The notes below the pieces were generated by a model, which saw nothing but the letters and a program-made list of their open reading frames with translations, made no database searches and was not told where the DNA came from. A stretch of 64,000 nucleotides of DNA from positions 2,278,501 through 2,342,500 of the forward strand of contig CM056573.1 in the NCBI GenBank assembly GCA_029721435.1, in the 5' to 3' direction. Made by a program: the position numbers and the translations under genes. Of the stretch, positions 1 through 12,370 are shown one piece after another; positions within the stretch are counted from its first letter, which is position 1, and every line of letters starts with the position of its first letter. This DNA is from Gymnothorax reevesii. Its lineage: Eukaryota > Chordata > Actinopteri > Anguilliformes > Muraenidae.

Positions 1-225
1 TAGATAGACTATCGCAGAGGATTCATTCATTTATTCATTCCGACTGTGTGTTGTAATAATTCTTATTTCTGTCCATATTTGTGGAGGGGGGGTTGCTTGA
101 ATCAGTAGTAGCATTGGCGTGTATGAGTGTGTGTGTGGGTGTGTGCATCTATATATTGTTTCATGTTTTGTTTTTCACCTTCTATTATGAACTTCTGATG
201 ACCTGCTTTGTATTTCTGTTGTTAT

Positions 226-320
226 GAGGACCCCCTCGAAAATGAGATGGTTCATCTCAAGGGGATATCCTTTCAAAATAAAGTCAAAATAAAGTCAAAT
301 AAATAAATAAATAAATAAAT
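226..320 (+). repeat. 3' tail of a LINE-type retroposon with (AAAT)n end
   Basis: A short stretch reads GAGATGGTTCATCTCAAGGG and then runs into AATAAAGTCAAATAAATAAATA. Inverted GAGATG/CATCTC stems followed by AATAAA-type simple repeats are typical of the 3' ends of L2/CR1-like LINEs in fish. No reverse transcriptase remains upstream within the window, so this is a 5'-truncated copy or its upstream part lies outside. Family assignment is by general resemblance only. Confidence 0.55.
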
Positions 321-2725
321 GCAAAAATTAGGAGCCAAGCTACAGCTGGTCAGGATAAACACCACAAAGCTGGAGGTAAAAATATGAAAACAGGCCAGAA
401 TCTCAATGCTTAATGAGGACAGTCAGACTGGAACAAGGAAAAAGTACCTTAACAGAGGGACGGATGAGCGCAGCAGGCTGACGTCACACCTCTTCAATAG
501 GGCTCCGCCTCCTATCCAACCATGTGACACGGCCACATTTCATACCCCATTAAAGGAGCTGTGTCACGATTACTGCGCATGCTCACAATTTTGAATGAAG
601 TAAAGCCGCTCAGGTGCAAGTTAAAATCCAGATGGTAATTTTCTTCTGTGATTATTTGCGATGAAAACCAGCTTACATTCTTCGCATCCCTTGGCTTAAA
701 CTTAAAATAGTGAATCCTCAAATTTCCATAGAAAGCTTGTTAATATCAAAAGCACAATGCCAGAGTCACTAAAATAGATAAAAGCAATTCAAAATGAAGA
801 TGGATTGGCAAGGATAGAATTAGATTTCGACCGGCAGTCAAAAAGATTCACTTACTTAGGATGTAAACTCTGAGCGCGCGCAGTAAGTGACTCCGCTCCT
901 TACAGGAACCGCGCATTCTTTCCCCTGCGCGTTCTCTCACATTGCAGGGATTGTGCTTCAGGACCGCGGACAGCGGCCGGGAGCGCAACTGGAACCGTGG
1001 CTGTGCTCACTTCAGGATCGCGGTCAGAGACCGCAATTTTTCAAGCAAATGAAAGCAAATTTTTTGAACATTTTAATTAAAAAAAAAAAAAATGGCAGAA
1101 AAATCTGGAGGTTAATATCCAAACATGGGATAACTCTATTTTTATCAGTACAAATGTTCTCATTTTTCAATAGTTTTAACTGAGTCATCAATAAGAAATA
1201 GATATAAAAATCTTTGTCACGCCGTATTTACTATCTTGTTCATACACCAGTGATGGATGTTAAAATGAAACGTTATGAAGCACAGAACATCCCTTGATTG
1301 GAAATTATGACTGGTCCTGACCATTTTTCAATTTTTTTCTTTTTACTTTTTTGTTTTTTTTTGACATCACATGAACTCAGAAAACACTTTAAACTATCAG
1401 GTTATGCCAGTTTTACTTAATAAGGCAACACCAGGCAAACTGACATCAAATTGCATTTCAATCAGCATTTTTTCATTTGTTGATATTTGTTGCTAATTTT
1501 CACTTTCTTTGTTGAAATTAAACAACCATGAAGTTAAGATTAGATATAACAGGATTTGCTGATGGGAAACATGGACATCAAAAGACATAAATTATGGCAG
1601 TGGAATGTTTCAGTTATTTTTTTAATACATGCTGAACCCAAAATGACCTTTGACTCATGCAGTGGATAGCATATCGTCGGGCTGCTCATAAAACCCAGAA
1701 TCTCCAAATTTGATAAGGAACAAAAACTTGTTTGTCCACAATAACATCAACATTGCAACATGCAAAACACATTCTTGGAAGAAAAATGGTCGTCCTAATA
1801 GTCAACACAGATCAACTGCAGTCTTACATGCAAAACATTAAACATTTTTTTATGCTCTTTTGTAAAGTTTATCATTTTGAAGATTGGCCGAAGATTTTAT
1901 CAGCAGGCCGACAGTATGTTAAATTAGTTCCAGAACCTTTTTAACGAATGTATTTCTGTTTGGAAACAAATATAATCTCTTTTACAGAGACGAAACTGTC
2001 AAACAAACTGAAATCTTTCCGCAAGTAGTAAAGGCCGTTTGTAAGAAAGTTAGTATCATTATGTAATTTTTCAAAATAATTTTGCTCTGCTATTTCTCAT
2101 TATATCAGTCTAATCAGGAAAGAAGCAGCTTCAGTGATCAATCGACAATTTGAAACGAGCGATGGGCAGCTGCACTGTGCTTCTCATGATAAAAGTTATT
2201 TCCTTACTGCAGTATTTAATCAGGGATATTTTTGCTTAGTAGTAGCTACATGGCTAAGTGAGCTCCATGACTGACTGGAAAACAATGGAGATCAGTTAAT
2301 ATTTCACAAATGAACCCCTTTGAACAAGAGAGGTTAAATAAATTATTTTTTTCTTTTAAAATTTTGAACAACTATTGCACAGAAATATCCTGAGATAATC
2401 CATTGCTGCACTGAACAGATTGACCTCTTAGGATTCATTTTAAGATTAGAACTTAAAAAAGACACATTTGGAGTCAGACCACTTTTGCCCTCTGGGGCTC
2501 AAATAATATAATTAATTAGTGGGCACACAGAGAGCACATAACTCTGGCAGCAGGTTTAACTCACTTGCACTTCCAATCAGCTGCAGAATCCCGTCTGTAT
2601 CCAGACTGGTCTGGAAATTTAATCACCTCTTCCTATTTATAAAGTCCAACCTCCCATAAAATTTAGTGGTAATCCGTCGCATAGTTTTTGAATTATCTTG
2701 CTGACACACACAGAAACACACACGG

Positions 2726-2728
<3 letters not shown>
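321..2728. other. No gene recognised; includes a GC-rich patch
   Basis: No coding region or RNA gene is recognisable. Bases 479-486 contain a TGACGTCA palindrome (CRE-like). Bases 870-1045 are CpG-rich and contain two imperfect direct copies of a short motif (CTTCAGGACCGCGG near 954 and CTTCAGGATCGCGG near 1009), followed by an A-run at about 1079-1091. ORFs here are short and resemble no family I know. Confidence 0.5.

Positions 2729-2756
<28 letters not shown>
2729..2756. repeat. (CA)n microsatellite
   Basis: A pure CA dinucleotide tract of 14 units, preceded by interrupted CACACA runs from about 2704. Confidence 0.95.
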
Positions 2757-3449
2757 TGCAGATGATCATGATACCTTTTGGTGGAGGTAAAATAACTATT
2801 TTTAGACCTGCTATGAAGAGTAATTCAGCTGCTGATTGCTCAGTGTCTGAAATTGTTGACCAATCGCAGTCCCGCTTTGGACACACATCTCACTATGTCA
2901 TGAAATATCACCCAATGTGGTGCGGAAACAGTGAAGCGAGCCAAGCTGGAATCTATGCTGTGAGGCTACTTATTCTGTGATGAGACTGGAATACGTAGCT
3001 ATAGTGCCATCTACTGTTTTGGAGGTTTCCCTCCTGATGCTGTTATGGCCCTTTTCAGATTCTCTCACAGATGGAAAAAGATTTTCTTCCAAAAGCAATC
3101 TTCTCACAGACTGAATAAAACAGAGTTAAATTATTTCAACACATTAGATAATTATCCTATATTGCCTCAAAAATGGCCTTTTGTATTTGCAGAACAATTT
3201 CTCTTTATTTGGCAGTAGGGTTTCATCTCTTTATCTCTTTTATGTATTTTTTATGAAGATTATACTTGTTAGCAAACACAAATACATTTGTTATAACTGA
3301 TCTGTTTGTTTGAAAGGTTCTGGAAATAATGAAACACCCTCTGCTGCCCACTGCACTACAGTGTAACCCCCCAGAATTCTGACACACATTTTAAGTCGAA
3401 ACAAAATCAAGTATCTGGAGTTTTCAACACATCATCACTGAAACTACAG

Positions 3450-3965
3450 CGGTAAGTAAATATTTCAGTCAGATGTGACTTAAATGTAATAATTTGGCCT
3501 CCCACACCATCTTCATCTTTAACGGCAGAAGATGAATACAGAGAAAGAGATATACCTCATACTTTCAGTTAAACATGGAGGTGGATCAGTGAAGTTTTTG
3601 ACACATGTTCCTGCCAGTGGTTTAGGGACATTATTTAAAATGAAGTTAAATCATCTAATTACTAAGTCTTGGATAATGTAACGTCTTAATAATCTGGTTA
3701 TTTGCATAGGTTTTCCAGCAGGAAAATGTCCAGAAAGAAATATAAAAATCTGCCCAGAAATGGATTAATGTGTAACAATGTCCACTTCATTAAAAAATCA
3801 TCTCTGTTCCTGGACTGAAGTTTCATTTAAATTATGTGACCCGCGGAGATCAGTCCATAAATTCAGAGACGAGGATGTTAATGATCTCCACTATTTCTGC
3901 ATGGAAAACAATCAAAAATCCCCCTGAACATTTTCTTTAATCTTGTGTCAGCAGTCAGCACTAAT
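3450..3965 (+). pseudogene. Possible very degraded Tc1/mariner transposase relic
   Basis: Conceptual plus-strand translation near 3568 gives VKHGGGSV, which matches the conserved segment after the catalytic core start in Tc1 transposases. Further on, near 3710, it gives a weak counterpart of the FQQDN region, broken by stops and frameshifts. No terminal repeats could be assigned. It could be chance similarity; I list it because the glycine-rich motif and the spacing to the second motif agree in order. Confidence 0.3.
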
Positions 3966-3967
3966 TA

Positions 3968-4170
3968 CAGTGCCCTCCATAATTATTGGTTAAGATGTTC
4001 TTTAGCTTCTAATAATTTTTTTTTTTCCAAATAATATAGGACCACAAGGAAAAAAAGAGGAAAACCCAACCTTTAATTTAAGTGCATTTATTCAGTGGGG
4101 AAAAAATCCCACATTAAGAAATAATTCTTTTACTTCAAATCATGCGTGCCAGAATTATTAGCACCCCTGA
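3968..4170 (+). repeat. Tc1 left terminal inverted repeat
   Basis: Outer 35 bp pair with the reverse complement of 14300-14335 with only a few differences. The inner end, AATTATTAGCACCCCTGATG, pairs with the inner end of the right repeat, AATTATTGGCACCCCTAACA after reverse complementation. The repeat is cut at about 4172 by the (TTAA)n tail of the inserted LINE. Confidence 0.85.
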
Positions 4171-4334
4171 TGTTAATTAATTAATTAATTAATTAATTAA
4201 CTTATTTCTTTACTTATACTGGCAGTCCAATTGAGAGCAAGCTCTCTTTTGCAATGGAGCCCATTTTAGAACCATAAAAACAACCAAATACAACAATAAA
4301 ACAAACAAAAAACTACACAACACAAGTACATTCA

Positions 4335-6786
4335 TGCTTCATGGCAGACAATAAAAGACTTCTGAAACAATCAAATGAAATAAGTCCTTCCAATTTTAAC
4401 AAATGTTGCAGCCTATTCCATTTCTGAGGGGCATAGTACTGGAAGGCAGTTTTACCAGTTTGGAATGAACCCTCTGGATGTCTAAAACCAAATAATCGAG
4501 ACCACGTAGACTGTACTCCCCCGTTCTAAAATTGAGCAAACCGGCAATATATCCAGGCAGCTTACCCAACAATGCCTTATATATAAAAAGCAACAATGTT
4601 GCTCCCTTCTAATGGACAATGAGGACCAACCAATCTTTAAATATAAACTACAGTGATGTGCTCTAAAACCATCACCCGTTATAAACTTTAAGGCAGCGTG
4701 GTACACTGCATCAAGCGACTTCAGCGATGAAAAGGCAGCATGCATATAGATTATGCCGCCATAATCTATTCTTGATAGAAAAGTTGCCTGAACAATCCTC
4801 CTTCTGCAGCTCTTCGGAAAGCAGGCTTTATTCCTATATAGCCTGGCCAGTTTAGGTTTCAAATTCTTTGCCAGCTCATATATGTGCTTCCTAAAATTAA
4901 GTTTATCATCAACCCAAATGCCCAGGTATTTGCAGCAAGAAACCCTTTCAATTCAAATTCCACTTATTGTAGTAATGCTGCATTATAAAATCTACCACCA
5001 GGTTTCTGAGAAAATAGCATGAATTTTGTCTTCTCAGAGTTTAAAATCAGTTTGTGGTCTAAAATAGCTTGTTGAAAGATTTTAAAATCTGACTGCAAAT
5101 TTTGAAGAGCAACCTCAGCAGAAGTGGCAGCTGAGTACATTACCGTATCATCTGCATATAAATGGATTGCACCACTAACAAAATTAGTGCCAAAATCGTT
5201 AATAAAAAGTGCCAATAGCAGGGGCCCCAAGATAGATCCTTGAGGAACCCCCTTGTTAAGATAAATAAAATCAGATTGATAGCCATCAGCTACAACTACT
5301 TGACACCTACCGGAAAGATAATCTTTAAACCAATTTAAAGATTTAACATCAAACCCAATGGCACTTAAGCGCTTTATGAGTAGAGAATGGTCAACAGTGT
5401 CAAACGCCTTAGATAAGTCAATAAAAAGGGCAGCGCAATCTTGCATATTGTCCAAGGCATAAACAATATCATTTCAAACCTTAGCTGCTGCTGACACAGT
5501 GCTGTGATCAGGTCTGAAGCCTGATTGAAACACATTCAGGACAGCATGGTCCGATAGAAATGGTCGAATTTGATTATTGACCAGCTTCTCCAAAACCTTA
5601 GCGAAGCACGGCAGTTTTGAAATTGTCCAATAGTTATTCAGATCATCAGAAGAGCCACCCTTATGTAAGAGTAGAACAAAGGCCATTTTCCATAAGACAG
5701 GAATCGAACCAGTTAACAGGAATAAATTAAAAATATGCGTCAATATATTGGCAATTAAGGGTGAAGCCAGCAATAAAAGGCCTGGGTTTAATTTATCCGC
5801 ACCAGTAGACTGCTTAGGATCAATGCTACGAAGAGCATCAAGCACCTCCCTTTCGGAGAAAGGACGCAAGGAAAAGTTGGTGGAATTATGGGATACAGAC
5901 ACAAAAGGCCTGTTATCACCGCTAGGGAGACCCGGCAATAACCCTACATTCTCAAAGAGGAGACCTGCATTAACAAAATGTTTATTGAAAATATCATAAA
6001 GTTCTGCCTTATCTGAAATATTAATCGAATCCTTGGAAATCTTACTGGGTTAAGCCGAAGAGGAGGACTGAGACATGGACTTAAAGGAGTCTGACAAATT
6101 GGAGAGATAATACGACGCTTTGGCTTGGCGAATAGCTGTACGGGTTTTATTACAAAGGCAACAAAAATGTTGCCAGTCTGACTGCAACCCAGAAACACGT
6201 GCTTTTTTCCATGCAAAATCCCGCGGTTTTAACAGCTCCGAGATATCAGGGGAAAACCAGGGATTCACCCTACTCTTCATCCTCAACTTTTTAAAGGGGG
6301 CATGCTCATCCGCCACAGTATTGAATGACATAATAAAATTATTCAACGCCAACTCAGGATCAGGAATAGCAGTAGAGTAATGCATGTCGCTCTGAAACAA
6401 GTCATGCAAAAAGGCTTGTTTCGAGAAATGTTTAAAATTTCTTTTTACTATAACTCTGGATTCAGATTTTTGAATACTATTATTCCTGACACAAGCTACA
6501 GGACAGTGGTCATTAAAATCGAGAGGAAAAACGCCATTAACTTTAAAATTATGCGGCCTGTACATTAAAATAAGATCTAAAAGAGTAGCTCTATTAGGAT
6601 CCCTAGGGTCAGGCCTTGTAGGATGAGAGATCAGCTGAGACATATTCAAGTCAGTGCACACATCTTTTAAGCTATTTGAAGCATCGGAGAGCCAGTCAAT
6701 ATTCAAATCACCAAGTAAAATGATTTCTGAGTTTTCATGAGCAGACATCAAATTTGCTAAATTTTCAATTGCATCAGAAGGGCCCG
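4335..6786 (-). pseudogene. L2-like LINE endonuclease C-terminal part and reverse transcriptase
   Basis: Continues the endonuclease (ILLGDLNIDW, then LDLIL and FNDHCPVA with the catalytic Asp-His) and then the reverse transcriptase. It shows AFDTVDH, GVPQGSILGPLL and the catalytic YADD in HLYADDTVMYS (near 5162). In-frame stops occur at 6052-6050 (TAA) and just above 5470 (TGA). A frameshift lies between 4964 and 4862, after which the C-terminal thumb-like region continues (LARLYRNKACF and SRIDYGGIIY). A last fragment near 4400-4440 matches the usual C-terminal segment in yet another frame. Inactive copy. Roughly 820 residues can be followed in total with the part at 12371-12908. Confidence 0.88.
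6776..6786 (+). repeat. Target-site duplication, left copy
   Basis: AGAAGGGCCCG, identical to 12360-12370 on the other side of the L1/Tx1 element. Removing the element and one copy restores the interrupted endonuclease frame, which independently supports the boundaries. Confidence 0.93.
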
Positions 6787-6910
6787 GAGGAGTCATGTGA
6801 CCTTGCTTAGCGATGCAGACGTAGTCTTTCGAGCTCTCCCTCAAAACCCTCTTAAATATATATATTTTACCAAATACTTCAATTTTTTTTCCTGCTCAGT
6901 TGCGTACCTA

Positions 6911-7924
6911 ATGTCTTCTGCCAACATGTTACGTAAAAGGGAGTTGGAAAAGTCACCAGAAAAAAAGAAATCGAAGGAGACCGTGAGTGTTTCCCCAGAC
7001 CTTGACGGCGCCATTCTGAGGGCTGTACGGCTAGCTATAGCCGAACAACAGCAACATTTTGATGCGTCTATTTTATCTGCAGTTAAAGCAGCGATGGACA
7101 GTGTGGTAGTGCAGCAGCTGGCTGATCTAAAAACTCAGATTAAGCAAGCAAACGGTGCTGTGCAGAGTATAACAACCGATGTTGAACAATTGGGCAAAGT
7201 CGTGAACAAAAGCCAAGCTAGAGTTGACTCGCTCCAGGCAACAGTGCGTGCCAACAAACGAGACGTACAAGATCACAGTGGGCTAACCGCATCCCTCACC
7301 GATAAAATCACTGAAATGGAGGACAGGAGCCGTAGATCGAATTTAAGACGAGTAGGTTTAGCTGAATCCGCAGAAGGCTCAGATCCTATTGGTTTTCTTA
7401 AAACGCATCTGCCAAAGTGGATTCCTTCGCTGGCCGGACGCGAGATAGCAATCGAGAGAGCACACAGACTGTACAACACAGATGGGAATAGAAACAACCG
7501 CTCCCGCACACTCATTTTTAAGCTACTGGACTATGCTGACCGTCAGGCTATCCTAAAGGGGGCCCGAGAGTTTTTCCCCATTTCCCACGATCAGCAAACC
7601 CTATCCTTTTTTCCTGACTACAGCGCAGCGACGGTCAGGAAACGAATGGGCTTCAATGATGTGAAGAAGAAAATGACTTCAGTCGGCTTGAAACCTTTTC
7701 TCATATACCCAGCACAGCTCAAACTGACCTTTCAGCGCAGCACCTACAATTTCAAATCACCCGAGGAAGCGGAGCGGTTTCTCAGCGGCATCCAGGCTCC
7801 ACCGGCCTACAACTCGAAGGCCTCAGCCGCAGTCCTGGCTAAAATGGCTCTCGAATCCGGTGGTCAGCACATCGGTGGGGAGAACTCTGGTCCCGAAATG
7901 GATACACTCCAGCCCCAGGACTGA
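6911..7924 (+). CDS. L1/Tx1 ORF1 protein (RNA-binding, coiled coil)
   Basis: This 337-residue ORF1p-like protein would package LINE RNA into the ribonucleoprotein used for retrotransposition. I chose the ATG at 6911 (or 6926, five codons on, MLRKRELEK) because residues upstream in the same frame are hydrophobic 5' UTR translation. Order: a basic N-terminus (SPEKKKSK), a long heptad-rich coiled coil at roughly residues 65-145 (QLADLKTQIKQANGAVQSI and on), the EMEDRSRRSNLR motif that opens the RRM-like region in L1 ORF1p, then the basic C-terminal domain around SRTLIFKLLDYADRQAILKG and FFPDYSAATVRKR. The frame is intact and full length for the family. It lies 431 bp upstream of ORF2. Translation in the animal is unproven. 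Confidence 0.88.
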   Translation: MSSANMLRKRELEKSPEKKKSKETVSVSPDLDGAILRAVRLAIAEQQQHFDASILSAVKAAMDSVVVQQLADLKTQIKQANGAVQSITTDVEQLGKVVNKSQARVDSLQATVRANKRDVQDHSGLTASLTDKITEMEDRSRRSNLRRVGLAESAEGSDPIGFLKTHLPKWIPSLAGREIAIERAHRLYNTDGNRNNRSRTLIFKLLDYADRQAILKGAREFFPISHDQQTLSFFPDYSAATVRKRMGFNDVKKKMTSVGLKPFLIYPAQLKLTFQRSTYNFKSPEEAERFLSGIQAPPAYNSKASAAVLAKMALESGGQHIGGENSGPEMDTLQPQD

Positions 7925-8355
7925 CACCTTGTTGTCCTGTGCTACTACTGGTGCGTTCGTTCATCGAGAATGGGATGCACAGGTGGACGGTAGGCTGTAT
8001 TACGCGCTATCAAGGAGAACGATTTATAGCTGATGTATAGCATATTGGTACTGATTATCTAGCTTCGATAGCATTTGGGTTTTGGGATGCTTTTGCATTG
8101 CGGTTGACGAGTCACGGCTCATGGTAAATTTACTTTCTTTCAAGCCTTGAGTTACAGGTTTACTCCTGCGTACCGGCGGCTTGCTACTTTTCTGTACATA
8201 GTTACCATTTTTACCGTCATCTCCTTTTTTTTGTTTTTGTTTTCAGAAGTTTCTTACAAAGGGAGTGCAGATCGCACATGTTTAATTTCACTTAAAAAAC
8301 GGGGTATAGCGCTGGAATTGTCACAAATCTCTCTGATTTCTTATTTACTTAATCA

Positions 8356-11300
8356 ATGGGCGATATTAATATAATCAGTTGGAATGTAAAAGGCCTCAAT
8401 TCCCCGATTAAACGCACTAGGGTTTTAGAATTCCTCCAACGTCACCAAGTATCGATTGCTTTTCTCCAAGAGACGCACCTCCGTCAAGGAGACGTTCACC
8501 GCTTCCAGAATAGGCGCTATAAAGTGATAGCGCACTCATGCGCAAATACTAAGTCAAAAGGCGTTTTGATTATTGCAGATAGGAGATTACAAATACATTT
8601 CGACCACGTAGAAGATAAGGGTGGTAGATTTGTTTCGGTGGTTGGTACTTTTAATAATAACACCCAGATACTTCTGTCTTCCATATATGCACCTAATGAT
8701 TTTGATCCAACGTTTCTTTTGTCAATTCAGAATAGTCTGCTACAATTTCCTGATACTCAGCTTATACTGGCCGGGGATTTTAACTCTGTTATAAACCCTA
8801 CATTAGACCGCTCATCAGGAAATACCTTTGGCCTTGCTTCTTCAAAGGCATTGAATGACTTTATCAAAGACCTAAATTTAGTGGACATATGGCGAATTGG
8901 TAATAAATCGGCCAAAGAATTCTCCTTCTATTCTGCACGCCATCAGAGTCACTCCAGGATTGATTACATATTGGTGATCTCTTCCCTGATTAGTAATATC
9001 CCACATGTTAAAATGCTGCCTATCCTTTTATCTGACCACTCTCCCATTCTTTGCAATTTTTTCCCTCCTGGCCGCTCCCCAAAACTGAAAAGATGGCGTT
9101 TTAACACCAGCTTATTAACTAACTTGGATTTTCTGGGGAAACTGAAACATCACCTGGCTGATTTTCTGGAGCACAATAGAGACTGTAATAATCCACAACT
9201 ACTATGAGAAGCCAGTAAATGTGCTATAAGGGGGTTTTGCATATCCTTTTCGTCTTTTCAAAAGAAAATGGAAAATAAAAGGTTTTCTGAGCTTGAACAA
9301 GAGGTGAGCAATTTGGAGAGGGAGCAAAGTGTACAGTTCTCAGAAGAGAGAGCAAATTCTCTTTCTGTTCTGAAGAGTGAATACAATGCACTATCCCTCC
9401 AGAAGTCTGAATTTATTCTGCACAGAACAAAATTAAAATATTACTGTCATGGAGATAGGCCTAATCGACTGCTTGCCTGGAGGCTGAAACAAAATGAAGC
9501 CAGATCATCAATAAATGCCATCAAAGACAGACAGGGTAAGGTAATAACAAATTCTGTGGGGGTGAATGAGGTTTTTCGTTCTTTTTATAAAGATCTTTAT
9601 TCCTCAGATATAATTTTTAATCAGCAGAAATGCGCAGACTTTCTCAATCGTTTGTCATTACCTAAGCTAGATCCTTCTGACGCTGATTTTCTCGAGAGGC
9701 CTGTCACTCTAGAGGAGTTGAAGAGAGCAGCTGAATCACTTAATAAAGATAAATCTCCTGGTTATGATGGGATCCCTCCAGAATTATATGTTGCTCTATG
9801 TGATACTGTAGGACAGCTTGCATTAGATTCAATCAATTTTGCAATAACAAATAACACATTTCATCGGGATCAGAAGACTGCTATAATTACTCTTCTCTTG
9901 AAAAGTGGGAAAGATCCACTTGATTGTTCAAGTTATCGTCCCATTTCATTGATTTGTGGAGATTTAAAAATGTATGCTAAAGTGCTAGCCAATCGGGTAG
10001 ATGCTGTGATTGATAAGCTCATTCATTTTGACCAAACTGGCTTTATGAGAGGAAGGCTGGCTGCTGATAATGTCCGTAGGCTCTTTCACATTGTCGATAT
10101 AGCACAAACTCTTCCAGTTGACTGCGCAGCTCTGTCATTAGATGCTGAGAAAGCCTTTGACAGGCTAGAGTGGCCATTCTTGTGGGAAGTTCTCAAGCAG
10201 TTTGGATTTGGCCCCAAATTTATATCCATGATTCAGACCCTCTATAACACCCCCCTACCTTCTGTAATAACAGGTGATCATCAGTCCTCACCCTTCCTCT
10301 TGCAGAGAGGGACGAGACAGGGCTGTCCTCTCTCTCCTCTCTTATTTGCACTTTCAGTGGAGCCTCTTGCACAAGCAGTTCGAGAACATAAACATATCTC
10401 CCCTATTACCATACATGGTACAAAACACATAATCTCCCTCTACGCAGATGATATTTTGCTCTTTCTCTCTAATATAGAAAGCTCAATCTCCCATGTACTA
10501 TCCTTGTTTGAGGAATTCAAGGAATTAGCTGGCTATAAGATAAATTGGTCAAAATCAGTTTTACTCCCTATCAATCCCAAGGCCAAAAATACTCCTCTTC
10601 CTCCTGGTATTCCCTCTAATTCTACTATGCGATATCTTGGTGTGGATATATACACAACTTTATCAAAAACGGTTAATGATAATTACACAAAAATGCTCCA
10701 GAGGATCAAAGGTGATATGCAAAGATGGGGTGTTCTACCTGTGTCTTTACAAGGGAGGATTTCCATTATTAAGATGAACATATTGCCCCGGCTAAATTTT
10801 TTATTTCTTATGTTACCAGCCCCCCCTCCAGCAAAATTTCTTGATCAAGTGCAATCTATGACTTCAAAATTTTTGTGGAACGGCAAAAGGGCGAGAATTA
10901 GATCAACTACCTTGCAACGTCCTAAGTTGGAGGGAGGGCTAGCCATCCCAAACTTTAAATTTTATCATTGGGCTTTTCAACTCCAGGCATTGCGTACTTG
11001 GACAAATGTGAACTCTGAAGTACCTTGGAGAGTTATAGAGGAAGCTATAGCAACACCCCATAGGTTACAGGATCTTTTGTATATTAAACAGAAACACAAG
11101 AACATAAGTGCCAAACTAGGAAGTATAGTGTCATACTCCCTTCTTGTATGGTATAAGGTACAGAAGCTGCTTGGCAATATTCCTATGTTTCATAAACTAT
11201 CCCCTATCTGGAATAATCCCCTTATTCTAACTGCAGATAAACCCTTCAAATTTGTTCCATGGGCTGCAAGGGGTGTTAACACTTTAGAAAATATATATGG

Positions 11301-12117
11301 TGACAATGGTCTTCTTTCCTTTCAAGAACTGAGACAAATGTTTGACCTTCCAGTGTCTACATTTTTTCTTTATTTAAGATTAAGGTCCTCATTGATAGCA
11401 TGTGGCTTGAAGTGTGATGCACAAATACAGACACACCCGCTGTCAGAGTGGTTCAGCGCCAGACAGTGGTCTCGGGGATGGGTCACAAGGGTATATAACA
11501 CACTCATACGATCTCAATGTAAATTACTACCCATCACGGGCATTTGGGACAGGGAGCTAAAAAACACTGAGCCAAATTGGCAAAGGATATGGGCGAATAT
11601 AAACAACACATCCAGGAATTTAAGCCACCAGCTGATCAACCTTAAAATAATCCACAGATGTTATGCCACACCTTATAGATTATACAGAATGGGTTTGCTC
11701 TCTAGTCCTGATTGTACTTTGTGCTCAAGCTATGCTGTGGGAACAGTATTGCACATGTTCTGGGAATGTGATGAAGTGAGAACTTTGTGGACTTATGTGT
11801 GTGATATCATGAGTAAAATGCTTCGGTTAACGATAAACCCAGATCCATGTCTATGTCTGTTAAATGATGATACTGTTTTGAGTTTTAAAGTAATTTATAG
11901 GAGAATCCTTTTTTGTGCATTTACAGCAGCTAAAAAATCTATTTTGGAACATTGGTATAATCAAAACATAAATTTAGTTAAAAACTGGTTGATCAATGCA
12001 AAATATATGGCTAACCTGGAGCACTCTACAGCTCGGCTTAACCGGGCAAAACCTGAAAATGTGTCTGATTGGTCAGATTTTGTGGGGGAACTGGATAAGC
12101 GCCTTAGAGGCCAGTAA
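8356..12117 (+). pseudogene. L1/Tx1 ORF2: endonuclease and reverse transcriptase with one TGA
   Basis: Single colinear frame of 1254 codons interrupted only by TGA at 9205-9207. Residues 1-235 are an AP-type endonuclease: IISWNVKGLNSP, the metal-binding Glu in QETH (residue 39), GDFNSV and the catalytic SDHSPI. After the stop, the frame continues at EASKCAIRG, so the lost codon is very probably the conserved Trp of the family's Trp-Glu/Asp-Ala segment (TGG to TGA). The reverse transcriptase has SYRPISLI, DAEKAFDRLEW, RGTRQGCPLSPLLF and the catalytic YADD (10441-10452, about residue 696). Near 11716 a C-terminal cysteine/histidine motif CTLC...HMFWEC matches the L1 zinc-knuckle-like region. 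ORF2 ends in a TAA at 12115-12117. The protein nicks target DNA and copies LINE RNA into it. With the stop, this copy yields only an endonuclease-sized product unless read through. Confidence 0.93.
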
Positions 12118-12337
12118 TGTAACTTGTTATTTTCTTTCACCATTTCTCTGTTTTATTTTCTCATTCACTCATTGATGTCCTTTTTCTTTTCTTGCCAATT
12201 GTTAGTTAATGTAGTGTACAGCTGTTGTGCCCCGGTTTTGATTTCTGTTTGTTATGGTGATGACGGTTGTGTGTGTGTGTGTCTTGTTTGGTTTTTCCTT
12301 TCTGTCCTGTTTTTCCTTCTGTTAATTTTCAAAACTC

Positions 12338-12343
12338 AATAAA
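12338..12343 (+). promoter_or_regulatory. Polyadenylation signal of the L1/Tx1 element
   Basis: AATAAA lies 221 bp after the ORF2 stop and 16 bp before the element's end, the expected place for the LINE poly(A) signal. A short (TG)n tract at 12269-12282 precedes it in the 3' UTR. Confidence 0.7.
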
Positions 12344-12359
12344 AAAGTGAATCACAAAA

Positions 12360-12370
12360 AGAAGGGCCCG
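12360..12370 (+). repeat. Target-site duplication, right copy
   Basis: AGAAGGGCCCG, identical to 6776-6786. It directly follows the A-rich 3' end of the L1/Tx1 element; the first A could belong to the element's tail. Confidence 0.93.

Larger units (their letters stand above)
6787..12359 (+). mobile_element. Near-intact L1/Tx1-type LINE
   Basis: A 5.57-kb non-LTR retrotransposon with the full two-ORF L1 plan: short 5' UTR (6787-6910), ORF1 (6911-7924), 431-bp inter-ORF spacer, ORF2 (8356-12117) and 3' UTR (12118-12359) with AATAAA at 12338. It is flanked by an 11-bp target-site duplication and lies inside another LINE, so it is the youngest layer of the nest. The only visible coding lesion is one TGA in ORF2. 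The tail is A-rich but not a clean poly(A). The domain set fits the L1/Tx1 group found in fish and frogs; the exact family is not assigned. Confidence 0.92.

Noticed and set aside
6797..6910. Upstream start of LINE ORF1 at 6797
   Set aside because: Residues from 6797 to 6910 are hydrophobic and unlike ORF1 proteins; the ATG at 6911 or 6926 followed by a basic stretch fits better.
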